DNA of 8,577 nt, from positions 1 to 8,577 of the forward strand of contig CAKTXO010000054.1 in the NCBI GenBank assembly GCA_934630985.1, read 5' to 3'. Source of the stretch: an uncultured Oscillospiraceae bacterium (GTDB lineage: Bacteria > Bacillota > Clostridia > Oscillospirales > Oscillospiraceae). Positions 1-5,641 of the stretch are shown here, piece after piece (within the stretch, counting starts at the first letter, position 1; each line of letters begins with the position of its first letter). The position numbers and the translations under genes are program-made. The notes beneath the pieces were generated by a model. That model was given only the letters and a program-made list of their open reading frames with translations, did not search any database and was not told the DNA's origin.

Positions 1-201
1 GAAAAAGACGTGTTCGATTTTGAAAGCGACGAGGATTTTGCCATGCGGTTCCTCCACGAGAAGCATGTGCTGGTGATCCCCGGCCACGGCTTCGACTGGT
101 TCGAGGATCTGCGCTTCCGGATTGTCATGCTGCCTGAGTCTCAGGTCATCACCCAGGCCATGGAGCAGCTGGGCGACTTCCTGGAGCGGCACAGAAGATA
201 A
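1..201 (+). CDS. PLP-dependent aminotransferase, C-terminal fragment (alanine aminotransferase AlaA-like)
   Basis: Open at the left edge of the window: the frame is already coding at base 1 and ends with TAA at 199-201, so only the last 66 residues are visible. The fragment matches the end of fold-type I class I/II aminotransferases of the AlaA type: a segment reading EKHVLVIPGHGFDW, then LRFRIVMLPES, then a closing helix QAMEQLGDFLERH. In this family the Arg of the FRIV segment binds the substrate alpha-carboxylate, and it is present here. By family, the enzyme transfers an amino group between alanine or similar amino acids and 2-oxoglutarate in the cytosol, using pyridoxal phosphate. The catalytic lysine lies outside the window. 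The GTG at 10-12 is internal, not a start. A hairpin begins at the stop codon. The family assignment is good; the substrate is inferred. Confidence 0.8.
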   Translation, partial: EKDVFDFESDEDFAMRFLHEKHVLVIPGHGFDWFEDLRFRIVMLPESQVITQAMEQLGDFLERHRR

Positions 202-234
202 TCATAACCACCGGCCGTGCCGGTGGGTATGATT
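200..234. terminator. Hairpin closing the aminotransferase gene
   Basis: A 16-base arm (200-215) pairs with 219-234 around a CGT loop with a single mismatch; the stem core is CCACCGGC/GCCGGTGG. It starts inside the stop codon of the aminotransferase. There is no clear T-tract on either side, so termination is plausible but not certain. It also sits at the outer edge of the repeat array and could stop transcripts coming from the minus strand. Confidence 0.55.
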
Positions 235-358
235 GGTGGACGATATAGGACTCGAGTAAATTAAGGAGCACCCGGCGAGAGACGCTTTTGGCAACAGTCC
301 ACCGGACTGGTGCATTGAGATGGGTTCGAGTCCACCGCTCTCTGAAAATGCGCTTCGC
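235..358. repeat. tRNA-end repeat unit 1 (degenerate copy)
   Basis: First of three tandem units. It opens with the 21-base tRNA-end motif (GGTGGAC then GATATAGGACTCGA, 235-255), then TTAAGGAG, then a decayed variable hairpin (about 268-290; only GGCG/CGCT near the loop still pairs), then the conserved hairpin CAACAGTCC-ACC-GGACTGGTG (292-312, one mismatch), then GATGGGTTCGAGTCCAC and a linker ending GCGCTTCGC. The linker can form its own 9-bp hairpin across the junction with unit 2 (330-338 with 357-365). This is the most diverged copy and so probably the oldest or least constrained. No ORF or RNA family is recognised. Confidence 0.8.
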
Positions 359-484
359 GGTGGACGATATAGGACTCGATGACGCTAAGGTGTGAATTCC
401 GTCGAGCCGGAATTCAGCAACAGTCCACCGGACTGTTGCATTTAGATGGGTTCGAGTCCACTGGTCTCCGAGAATGCGCTTCGC
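359..484. repeat. tRNA-end repeat unit 2
   Basis: Same order as unit 1. The tRNA-end motif lies at 359-379 and CTAAGGTG follows. The variable hairpin TGAATTCCG/CGGAATTCA (393-401 with 408-416) has the same 9-bp stem length as in unit 3 but an unrelated sequence. The conserved hairpin CAACAGTCC-ACC-GGACTGTTG is perfect (418-438). Then come CATTTAGATGGGTTCGAGTCCAC and a 24-base linker ending GCGCTTCGC, the same linker end as unit 1. The 8 bases TCGAGTCC can pair with GGACTCGA at the start of the unit, closing a short version of the stem seen fully in unit 3. Confidence 0.82.
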
Positions 485-602
485 GGTGGACGATATAGGA
501 CTCGATAACACTAAGGAGCATCCGGCGGAAACGCCGGATGGCAACAGTCCACTGGACTGTTGCATTTAGATGGGTTCGAGTCCTATATCTTTATTGTCCA
601 CC
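485..602. repeat. tRNA-end repeat unit 3 (complete three-way-junction copy)
   Basis: The most complete copy. Stem 1: 485-491 (GGTGGAC) pairs with 596-602 and 492-505 (GATATAGGACTCGA) pairs with 576-589, giving 21 perfect base pairs interrupted only by a TTTATT bulge at 590-595. Inside lie stem 2, CATCCGGCG-GAAA-CGCCGGATG (519-540, GNRA tetraloop), and stem 3, CAACAGTCC-ACT-GGACTGTTG (542-562), separated by one G. Joining strands are TAACACTAAGGAG and CATTTAGATGGGT. The right arm of stem 1 continues into the inverted tRNA/terminator repeat. It could be a structured RNA or a palindromic mobile element; its strand of expression is unknown. Confidence 0.82.
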
Positions 603-654
603 AAAAGAGAAAAGCAGCACCACCCTGCGGGGTGGTGCTGCTTTTCTCTTTTGG
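601..654. terminator. Terminator of tRNA-Val: perfect 25-bp hairpin
   Basis: Bases 601-625 are the exact reverse complement of 630-654 with a TGCG loop. Read on the minus strand, the tRNA 3' CCA is followed directly by the hairpin, whose GC-rich core (GCAGCACCACCC) ends in CTTTTCTCTTTTGG, a usable T-tract. The stem starts within the CCA end of the tRNA itself, so there is no spacer between mature tRNA and terminator. Pairing continues outward into the tRNA acceptor sequence. The symmetry means it could terminate in both directions. Confidence 0.85.
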
Positions 655-728
655 TGGACGATATAGGACTCGAACCTATGACCTTCCGCACGTCAAGCGG
701 ATGCTCTAGCCAGCTGAGCTAATCGTCC
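652..728 (-). tRNA. tRNA-Val (anticodon GAC)
   Basis: A full cloverleaf is visible on the minus strand. The acceptor stem GGACGAT/ATCGTCC (722-728 with 656-662) is perfect, the D stem is GCTC/GAGC, and the anticodon stem TCCGC/GCGGA encloses the loop TTGACGT, with anticodon GAC at 692-694 reading GUC (and GUU by family rules). The variable loop has 5 bases, and the T arm is ATAGG-TTCGAGT-CCTAT. The discriminator A (655) is as expected for valine tRNAs, and CCA is encoded (652-654). The 74-base body plus CCA is of normal length. It has its own strong promoter and a terminator abutting the CCA end. Sequence copied from its 3' end recurs four times in the array to its left. Confidence 0.97.
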
Positions 729-744
729 ATGAAGTTACTTGGAT

Positions 745-773
745 AGTATAATCGCAGGTGAGCAATTTGTCAA
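745..773 (-). promoter_or_regulatory. Promoter of tRNA-Val
   Basis: On the minus strand there is a perfect TTGACA (-35, 768-773) and TATACT (-10, 745-750; 5 of 6 to consensus) with an ideal 17-base spacer. The -10 box is 16 bases upstream of the tRNA 5' end at 728, leaving a short leader. This matches strong sigma-A promoters of stable RNA genes. Confidence 0.9.
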
Positions 774-831
774 GTATAGATTTTGAAAATTGTCAAAAAC
801 GGCGAAATTCCCAGGGCTTGCCAACTCATAC

Positions 832-860
832 TTTTCTTTTTCCCGGAAATAGGCTATAAT
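832..860 (+). promoter_or_regulatory. Possible promoter of the GH13 amylase gene
   Basis: A consensus -10 box, TATAAT, lies at 855-860, 40 bases before the start codon. The hexamer 17 bases upstream (TTTTCT, 832-837) matches the -35 consensus at only 3 of 6 positions, so an activator or another contact may be needed. The 729-900 interval otherwise holds the divergent tRNA promoter and nothing else recognisable. No catabolite-repression (cre) site was seen with confidence. Confidence 0.45.
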
Positions 861-900
861 ACCCTCCGGAACCCAGCGTCAATCGACAAGGAGAGCATTC

Positions 901-2745
901 ATGAGAATTCTATACGACAGCAAGCTTCCCCAATTCAAAGAACCCTTCGGCACCCTGACTCCGGGTCAGACCTGCCGTCTTCACATTCATATCCCCCGCG
1001 CCGTCCAGGCCACCGCCGTCAAGTGCCTGATGCAATACGAGGACGGCCGCACCACCGCCCAGGAGTTTCTCTTCTCGAAAGAACGGATCGAAGACCCCTA
1101 CGAAATCTGGCAGGCGGATTTTTCCATCCCGATGGAGGGTCTGTATTTCTACTACTACTATATTGACACCCCCAGCGGCGGCTTTCGGCTGTTCAAACAG
1201 GGGGATGACACCAACATGGAGGCAGGTGCCCTCTGGCAGATCAGCTGCGTGCCGGCGGACTTTCACACCCCCCAGTGGGCAAGAGGGGCAACCATTTACC
1301 AGGTTTTCCCCGACCGGTTCCGCAAGTCCGGCGACTGCGATCTGACCGGCAAGCTGACCCCCTACACCGTCCACTCCGGCTGGAACGAGGAGGTGGACTG
1401 GCGTCCCACCGAGGACGATCTGGTGCTCAACAACGACTTTTTCGGCGGTAATTTCCGGGGAATTATCGAAAAACTGGACTATATCGCGGATTTAGGCGTG
1501 AATCTTCTCTACCTGAATCCCATTTCCAAAAGCTTTTCCAGCCACCGCTACGACACCGGCGACTACAAAACCCCCGATCCCATGCTGGGCACGGAGGCGG
1601 ATTTCGCCGAGCTGTGCCGTCAGGCTCACGCCCGGGGTATCCGGGTAATTCTGGACGGGGTCTACTCCCATACCGGCTCCAACAGCCCCTATTTTAACCG
1701 GGAGGGTCAGTTCGATTCCGTCGGTGCCTACAATTCCACGGAATCTCCCTACTACAGCTGGTACACCTTCCAGCACTGGCCGGATCAGTACACCTGCTGG
1801 TGGAATTTTGACACCCTGCCCACGGTGAACAAGCTGGATCCCGCCTTCGTCCATTTCATCATCGAGGACGAGGACAGCGTAGTGGCTCACTGGATGAAGC
1901 TGGGAGCCGACGGCTTCCGGCTGGACGTAGCCGATGAGCTGCCCGATGAATTCATCCGGCTTCTGCGAAACCGGATCAAAGCCATTAACCCGGATGCCCT
2001 TCTTCTGGGCGAAGTGTGGGAGGATGCCTCGGCGAAGGTAGCCTACGGCCGCCGCCGAACCTACTTCACCGCCGGGGAGCTGGACAGCGTCATGAACTAC
2101 CCCTTCCGCACGGCCATTATCGACTACGTCCGAGGCCACGACGGCGGCGCCGCCCTGAAGGAAACGGTCATGTCCATTGTGGAAAACTACCCGCCGGAGG
2201 TGGTTCAGTGCAACATGAATCTGCTGGGCACCCACGACACCCCCCGGATTCTCACCGCTCTGGTGGACGATTTCAACGGTACCCGGGAGGAAATGTCCAA
2301 GCGGCGCCTGTCCCGGAATCAGTATGACATTGCCTATGACCGGCTGCTGATGGCGGCTTTCCTTCAGTACACCCTGCCGGGCAGCCCCAGCCTGTACTAC
2401 GGCGACGAGGCGGGTATGGAAGGCGGCCGGGATCCCTTCAACCGCCGACCCTATCCCTGGGGACAGGAAAACCAGGATATTCTGTGCTACTTCCGTCAGC
2501 TGGGGAAGCTGCGCAAAGCCCATCCCGCCTTCCGGCTGGGAGACATCCGGTTCTTCCAGGCCGGGGATCGGCATCTGGGCTTCACCCGAAGCTACGAGGG
2601 CAAAACCTACCGGGTCTACTGCAACCGCAGCGCCGATTCCTGGCAGGTTCCCGCGGGCTCCATTCTCATGGGCTTCAATCTGCAAATCGTCTCCCCGGAC
2701 AATCTGACGCTGGCGCCGCGAGGCTTCTGCGTAACGGAGGATTAA
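901..2745 (+). CDS. GH13 alpha-amylase-family enzyme (cyclomaltodextrinase / neopullulanase-like)
   Basis: 614 residues. It hydrolyses alpha-1,4 (possibly alpha-1,6) bonds in maltodextrins or cyclodextrins. With no signal peptide, it probably acts in the cytosol on imported oligosaccharides. Residues 1-125 form a beta-rich N-terminal domain. The TIM barrel starts at GATIYQVFPDRF (129-140) and carries all GH13 regions: DGVYSHTG (region I, 252-259), GFRLDVA with nucleophile D342, GEVWED with acid/base E371, and GTHDTPR with D446. Region I has Ser (256) where many GH13 enzymes have Asn, a change I recall in clostridial relatives and not by itself disabling. A short C-terminal beta domain runs from about residue 545. 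Start: ATG 901, preceded by AAGGAG at 888-893 with 7-base spacing. A 56-aa gene follows one base after the stop. Family certain; exact substrate inferred. Confidence 0.93.
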   Translation: MRILYDSKLPQFKEPFGTLTPGQTCRLHIHIPRAVQATAVKCLMQYEDGRTTAQEFLFSKERIEDPYEIWQADFSIPMEGLYFYYYYIDTPSGGFRLFKQGDDTNMEAGALWQISCVPADFHTPQWARGATIYQVFPDRFRKSGDCDLTGKLTPYTVHSGWNEEVDWRPTEDDLVLNNDFFGGNFRGIIEKLDYIADLGVNLLYLNPISKSFSSHRYDTGDYKTPDPMLGTEADFAELCRQAHARGIRVILDGVYSHTGSNSPYFNREGQFDSVGAYNSTESPYYSWYTFQHWPDQYTCWWNFDTLPTVNKLDPAFVHFIIEDEDSVVAHWMKLGADGFRLDVADELPDEFIRLLRNRIKAINPDALLLGEVWEDASAKVAYGRRRTYFTAGELDSVMNYPFRTAIIDYVRGHDGGAALKETVMSIVENYPPEVVQCNMNLLGTHDTPRILTALVDDFNGTREEMSKRRLSRNQYDIAYDRLLMAAFLQYTLPGSPSLYYGDEAGMEGGRDPFNRRPYPWGQENQDILCYFRQLGKLRKAHPAFRLGDIRFFQAGDRHLGFTRSYEGKTYRVYCNRSADSWQVPAGSILMGFNLQIVSPDNLTLAPRGFCVTED

Positions 2746-2746
2746 C

Positions 2747-2917
2747 ATGGAAACCGAGTATTTTCTCTCCGGCTACTGCCGCCAGCTGGACAGCGCCCGG
2801 ATAGTAGAGGTCATCCTGGAAAACGGCCAAGTCACCGAGGTGGACTGCTGCTACGGCAGCTGCGCCTATCAGGGCAGCTGCCCCATTGCCCAAAAAATTG
2901 AGGAACTCACGCCGTGA
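2747..2917 (+). CDS. Small cysteine-rich protein, 56 aa, function unknown
   Basis: ATG at 2747 lies one base after the amylase stop. A strong GGAGG (2736-2740) with 6-base spacing, inside the end of the amylase gene, indicates translational linkage in one operon. The protein starts METEYFLSGYC and has five cysteines (residues 11, 34, 35, 39, 45) arranged C-x22-CC-x3-C-x5-C, followed by PIAQKIEEL. There is no membrane segment or signal peptide. The cysteine cluster could bind Zn2+ or an iron-sulfur cluster, but no named family is assigned. It is shorter than usual ORF cut-offs and easily missed. It is thought real because of its ribosome site, its spacing and its non-random composition; the function is unknown. 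Confidence 0.75.
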   Translation: METEYFLSGYCRQLDSARIVEVILENGQVTEVDCCYGSCAYQGSCPIAQKIEELTP

Positions 2918-3039
2918 AATGTGTTCTCCTCGGTGTTCCTACCAAAGAAGGATGTCAAAGAGCCGCCTTTTCCGTATTGACAAAATTCACAATTCTTCCG
3001 CAAGATTTCTGTAGACTTATCCAAAAGTTTCTCTTCCCC

Positions 3040-3068
3040 TTGCATTTGTGATGGGAGTCTGTTATATT
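3040..3068 (+). promoter_or_regulatory. Promoter of the TetR-family gene
   Basis: TTGCAT (3040-3045), a 17-base spacer, then TATATT (3063-3068), 37 bases before the chosen ATG. Bases 3069-3096, between the -10 box and the ribosome site, include a palindromic ACCGGT (3078-3083). This is where an autoregulatory operator might sit, but no long dyad of the usual TetR-operator kind is evident. A second TTGACA at 2977-2982 has no matching -10 box. Confidence 0.65.
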
Positions 3069-3105
3069 GGCCTGTACACCGGTAGGATAAGAAAGGATGA
3101 TATCC

Positions 3106-3813
3106 ATGGCACACACTGAGGCGATCATTCCCATCAAAAAACGCATTTTACAGACCTGCGTCCGGCTGTTCCTGGTGCAGGGCTATCAGAAAACCACCAT
3201 GCTCCAGATTCTGGAGAACAGTCAGGTTTCCAACAGCAGCTTCCAGAACATTTTCCGAGCCAAGGACGGTGTGCTTTCAGAGCTGGTAGACTTTATGTTT
3301 GCCTATCAGTTCGGCGCCGCCCGGGAAACCACCGCGAAATTGCCCCCGGTTTACGTCTACGCGGCGGAAACCGCCATTCAGCTGACCCTGACGGAGCTGA
3401 ACGAGAACCTCCGGGAAATTTATGGGGTGGCCTACACCAAGCCTCTGATCCTGGATTCCATTGTCCGGCAGACCGCCCAGGAGCTTCAGACCATTTTCTC
3501 CCCCTATCTGCCCGGGCTGACCTATACGGACTTCTATCATCTGGACATCGGCACCTCCGGGGTCATGCGCAGCTATATGCTCCGCCCCTGTGACGAGAAT
3601 TTTACTCTGGAGAAGAAGCTCCGGGACTTCCTGTCCATCAATCTGCGAGCCTACAACGTGCCGTCGGAGGAAGTGGAGAAGGCCATCGCCTTTGTGGAAG
3701 GTCTGGACATCCGCGAGATTGCCCAGCAGGTCATGGAGCAGCTTCTGAAGGGTCTTCAGATGCGCTTTGACTTCACCCTGCCTGAGGGTTCCTACATCCA
3801 GGCAGACAAGTAA
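3106..3813 (+). CDS. TetR/AcrR-family transcriptional regulator
   Basis: 235 residues from ATG 3106. The upstream ATG at 3097 overlaps the ribosome site (AAAGGA, 3092-3097), so 3106 with 8-base spacing is the better start. Residues 9-57 carry the TetR DNA-binding pattern: KKRILQTCVRLFLVQGYQKT, TMLQILENSQVSNSSFQNIF and then AKDGVLSEL. The helix-turn-helix spans about 31-50, with recognition helix near SNSSFQNIF. Residues about 60-235 are the helical ligand and dimer domain, whose sequence does not identify an effector. At 235 residues it is slightly longer than the common ~200. It is a single-gene unit with its own promoter and terminator. Its target is not clear: the NhaC gene downstream has a separate promoter and lies beyond the repeat element. 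Family strong, ligand unknown. Confidence 0.88.
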   Translation: MAHTEAIIPIKKRILQTCVRLFLVQGYQKTTMLQILENSQVSNSSFQNIFRAKDGVLSELVDFMFAYQFGAARETTAKLPPVYVYAAETAIQLTLTELNENLREIYGVAYTKPLILDSIVRQTAQELQTIFSPYLPGLTYTDFYHLDIGTSGVMRSYMLRPCDENFTLEKKLRDFLSINLRAYNVPSEEVEKAIAFVEGLDIREIAQQVMEQLLKGLQMRFDFTLPEGSYIQADK

Positions 3814-3830
3814 TTTCCCTTTCTGAATTG

Positions 3831-3861
3831 AACCAGCCCCCGGCAACGCCGGGGGCTGGTT
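3831..3861 (+). terminator. Terminator hairpin after the TetR gene (copy 1)
   Basis: AACCAGCCCCCGGC (3831-3844), loop AAC, GCCGGGGGCTGGTT (3848-3861): a perfect 14-bp stem followed by only a short T run before CAGAC. It begins 18 bases after the TetR stop. A near copy with the same AAC loop lies at 4106-4136. Confidence 0.82.
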
Positions 3862-4105
3862 TCAGACTGTCGAAAAACCATGTCATTGCGAGGCAGTGCG
3901 CACACTGCCGTGGCAATCCCCTGAATTTTCAAACATTTTAGATCCTAAACCAGTGGCTTTTACTTCTATCCGGGGGATTCCCACACCAGTCTGCGATATA
4001 TTACGGTATGATTGCCACTGGCAATCATCACTATTTTAATTCGCTGCGCGGAGCACCACTGGTTCGGAATGACACCGTATCTTTCGGACTTTTTTGACAC
4101 GCTAG
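3862..4105. mobile_element. REP/MITE-like palindromic element between two terminator copies
   Basis: About 244 bases with no credible ORF and nested inverted repeats: TGTCGAAAAA (3868-3877) with TTTTTTGACA (4090-4099, 9 of 10), TGTCATT (3881-3887) with AATGACA (4068-4074), and AATCCCC (3915-3921) with GGGGATT (3973-3979). The left end holds the hairpin GGCAGTG-CGCA-CACTGCC inside ATTGC...GCAAT. A perfect 9-bp hairpin ATGATTGCC-ACT-GGCAATCAT sits at 4008-4028. The left segment (GTCATTGCGAGG...TGGCAATCC) resembles interspersed REP-type repeats known from many bacterial genomes. There is no transposase, so it would have to move in trans. A single copy in this window prevents proof of mobility. 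Confidence 0.7.
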
Positions 4106-4140
4106 AACCAGCCTCCGGCAACGCCGAGGGCTGGTTTTTT
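4106..4140 (+). terminator. Terminator hairpin (copy 2) with T-tract
   Basis: AACCAGCCTCCGGC (4106-4119), loop AAC, GCCGAGGGCTGGTT (4123-4136), then further T residues to 4140. The 14-bp stem has one G-T wobble and one C-A mismatch. It is the better terminator of the two because of its T-tract, and is a direct repeat of the hairpin at 3831-3861, differing at two bases over 31. It separates the TetR and REP region from the antiporter promoter. Confidence 0.75.
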
Positions 4141-4212
4141 CCCGTTTCCCTGCTGACTCTCCCTTCCCTTTGGGTGATTTCCGGCAATATAACCAAATAT
4201 TTCCCGCTGCCA

Positions 4213-4241
4213 TTGACGAAAAGTAATATTTATGATAAATT
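4213..4241 (+). promoter_or_regulatory. Likely promoter of the NhaC-family gene
   Basis: TTGACG (4213-4218, 5 of 6 to consensus), a 17-base spacer, TAAATT (4236-4241, 4 of 6), with the start codon at 4283. The region is AT-rich (4220-4262), in contrast to the GC-rich genes around it. TATGAT at 4231-4236 is an alternative -10 but is too close (12 bases) to this -35 box. Confidence 0.55.
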
Positions 4242-4282
4242 TGATAGTAATTCACGAATACGTTTTACTTGGGGGAAAGAGA

Positions 4283-5587
4283 ATGAAAAAAGGCAATCCG
4301 ATCGCGCTGCTGCCCATTGGGGTGTTTCTGGCTCTGTATCTGGGGCTGGGACTTCTGTTTGAATACGGCATAAAAATCCCAATGGGTTTCTATAACATTC
4401 CCATTGTGATTGCTTTTCTGGCAGCCATTCTAGTGGCCTGTCTGCAAAATCCTGCCCTTTCCTTTGATGAAAAGCTGACCATCATGGGTCAGGGGCTGGG
4501 GGACAAAAACATCATCACCATGCTGCTGATTTTCCTCACCGCCGGTGCCTTTGTAGGCGTGGTGGGTCGCAGCTCCGCCCAGAGCGTGGCCTATTTCATG
4601 CTGGATCTGATTCCGGCGAACTTCTCCGTAGCCGTGCTGTTCGTGGTGGCCTGCTTTGTCTCCACCGCCATGGGCACCAGCGTGGGCACCATCACCCTCA
4701 TCGCCCCCATTGCCGTGGAGGTGGCTCAGGCCTCGGGCTACGACACCGCCCTGTGCGTGGGCACGGTGGTAGGCGGCGCCATGTTCGGCGATAACCTGTC
4801 CTTCATTTCCGACACCACCATTGCCGCCTGCAACGGCCAGGGCTGCGCTATGAAAGACAAATTCCGGGGCAATTTCGGCATCGCCCTGCCTGCCGCCCTG
4901 GGCACCCTGGCGCTCATCCTTCTGCTGACCCTGGGGCAGGCTCCCGCCGTTCCGGAGCACAGCTACGCGCTGGTGCAGATTCTGCCCTATGTGCTGGTGC
5001 TGGCAGGAGGCATTGCGGGCATCAACGTTTTCGTAGTACTTCTCATCGGCATTGTCTCCGGCAGCTTCATCATGCTGCTCACCGGGCAGACCGCCCCTAC
5101 GGCGCTTCTTTCCGGCATGGGCACCGGTGCCGCCGGTATGTTTGAAACCAGCATGGTGGCCATTCTGGTGGCTGCCATGTGCAGTCTGATCCGGGTCTAC
5201 GGCGGCTTTGACGCCCTGCTTTACGCCATCGACAGGCTCTTCCGAGGGAAAAAGGGCGGTCAGCTGGGCATTGGCCTGCTGGTGGGCACCATGGACATCG
5301 CCACTGCCAACAACACGGTGGCCATCGTCATGGCAAACCCCATTGCCAAGGAAATGAGCCGCAGCTACGGCATTTCCCCCCAGCGTTCGGCCTGTCTGCT
5401 GGATACCTTCTCCTGCATTTTCCAGGGGATCATTCCCTACGGCGCTCAGATGCTGGTTGCCATTTCCGCTGCTGCCGAGATGGGCGTAAGCCTGTCTTCC
5501 TTCCAGATCATGCGCTGGCTCTTTTACCCCTATTTGCTGCTGATCAGCTCCCTGATCGCCATCTTTTTCACAAAAGAAAAGGATTAA
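4283..5587 (+). CDS. NhaC-family Na+/H+ antiporter (or related organic-anion antiporter)
   Basis: 434 residues from ATG 4283, preceded by GGGGGAAAGAG (from 4271). An earlier in-frame ATG at 4232 lies within the promoter and has no ribosome site. The integral membrane protein has about 10-12 hydrophobic helices (clear ones at 7-27, 38-54, 76-95, 112-142, 196-217, 228-270, 288-304, 327-351 and 409-429). NhaC-family hallmarks include GTSVGT (131-136), GGAMFGDNLSFISDTT (164-179), with the acidic residues expected in ion binding, and the half-conserved TANNTVAIVMANPIAKEM (341-358). The family exchanges internal Na+ for H+, but members also swap malate/lactate or other organic ions, so the substrate is open. 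It is flanked by its own promoter and no clear terminator. Family confidence is high; substrate confidence is low. Confidence 0.9.
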   Translation: MKKGNPIALLPIGVFLALYLGLGLLFEYGIKIPMGFYNIPIVIAFLAAILVACLQNPALSFDEKLTIMGQGLGDKNIITMLLIFLTAGAFVGVVGRSSAQSVAYFMLDLIPANFSVAVLFVVACFVSTAMGTSVGTITLIAPIAVEVAQASGYDTALCVGTVVGGAMFGDNLSFISDTTIAACNGQGCAMKDKFRGNFGIALPAALGTLALILLLTLGQAPAVPEHSYALVQILPYVLVLAGGIAGINVFVVLLIGIVSGSFIMLLTGQTAPTALLSGMGTGAAGMFETSMVAILVAAMCSLIRVYGGFDALLYAIDRLFRGKKGGQLGIGLLVGTMDIATANNTVAIVMANPIAKEMSRSYGISPQRSACLLDTFSCIFQGIIPYGAQMLVAISAAAEMGVSLSSFQIMRWLFYPYLLLISSLIAIFFTKEKD

Positions 5588-5641
5588 GCCGGATTTTTGG
5601 AAACGTAACTGAAAAAGATGGGATATTTCACTATTCGCCTC

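Noticed and set aside
149..565. Minus-strand ORF of 138 codons across the repeat array
   Set aside because: Its protein repeats simply mirror the DNA repeat units (SSPISSTAKRI occurs twice); units differ in length by non-multiples of three and the signal is structural, not coding.
235..602. CRISPR array
   Set aside because: The repeated units are ~125 bases, internally structured and contiguous, with no short uniform repeat separated by unique 30-40-base spacers, and no cas gene is present.
235..602. Cluster of tRNA genes or tRNA pseudogenes in the array
   Set aside because: Only T-loop and 3' acceptor sequences recur. No D arm, anticodon arm or matching 5' acceptor strand could be found in any unit.
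729..900. Riboswitch or leader RNA before the amylase
   Set aside because: The interval contains the tRNA promoter and a -10 box close to the gene, leaving a leader of only about 30 bases with no conserved fold.
1492..2748. Long minus-strand ORF (418 codons) opposite the amylase
   Set aside because: The plus strand encodes a complete GH13 enzyme with all catalytic motifs. The antisense frame gives a low-complexity Gly/Val/Ala-rich product with no ribosome site, as expected in GC-biased codons.
2977..3017. TTGACA at 2977-2982 as promoter of the TetR gene
   Set aside because: No acceptable -10 box lies 15-19 bases downstream; the TTGCAT-17-TATATT promoter at 3040-3068 is better placed.
4012..4362. 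ORF of 116 codons running from the REP element into the antiporter
   Set aside because: It crosses the terminator hairpin and promoter, lacks a ribosome site, and overlaps the NhaC gene in another frame.
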